Below, piece by piece: positions 5,752 through 5,776 of a stretch of 5,776 nucleotides of DNA. Numbering within the stretch: the stretch's first letter is position 1; each line of letters starts with the position of its first letter. The translations under genes were made by a program, and so were the position numbers. Source of the stretch: Campylobacteraceae bacterium (GTDB taxonomy: Bacteria; Campylobacterota; Campylobacteria; Campylobacterales; Sulfurovaceae); contig JALSOO010000005.1 in NCBI GenBank assembly GCA_026986355.1, forward strand, positions 1 through 5,776, given 5' to 3'. The notes under the pieces were generated by a model. It saw nothing but the letters and a program-made list of their open reading frames with translations, ran no database searches and was not told where the DNA came from.

Positions 5752-5776
5752 GTCAAATTTTACTTGTGGTTTGATA

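Overview
The window looks like chromosomal DNA from an AT-rich Campylobacterota (epsilonproteobacterial) species, perhaps close to Sulfurimonas or Sulfurovum. This is inferred from gene content, the DnaX sequence style (an SRTQHF arginine-finger segment), a short CoaX, a short-form HisG, and promoters that have an extended -10 element but no clear -35. No rRNA or other taxonomic marker is present, so the assignment is tentative. No tRNA, rRNA, CRISPR array or insertion sequence was recognised.

Region 1 (1-715, minus strand) is the 5' part of a gene that runs off the left edge. It encodes an exported protein of at least 238 residues. After a signal peptide, most of it is an 11-residue (33-bp) tandem repeat built almost only from D, T, S, K, V, N and A. 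It is the least ordinary object here, and it has no stop codon inside the window. A 206-bp divergent intergenic region (716-921) follows, holding candidate promoters for both directions and a small dyad.

Region 2 (922-2152, plus strand) is a probable two-gene operon. The first gene encodes a small periplasmic c-type cytochrome whose CxxCH motif lies at the extreme C-terminus (class II, cytochrome c'/c556-like). The second encodes a periplasmic adaptor (membrane-fusion protein) of the HlyD/RND type. No pump or outer-membrane channel is encoded next to them.

Region 3 (5714-2153, minus strand) is a tightly packed four-gene operon: dnaX (clamp-loader subunit), coaX (type III pantothenate kinase), hisG (short-form ATP phosphoribosyltransferase) and a class I SAM-dependent methyltransferase. 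Junctions are +1 bp, +2 bp and an 8-bp overlap, which suggests one transcript with translational coupling. The genes serve unrelated pathways (replication, coenzyme A, histidine), so the grouping looks like compact housekeeping organisation and not a dedicated system. The operon ends exactly where the plus-strand adaptor gene ends: the two stop codons abut as TAGCTA.

I found no convincing evidence for a complete new multi-gene system. The best leads are the hendecad-repeat exported protein and the orphan cytochrome/adaptor pair that diverges from it.
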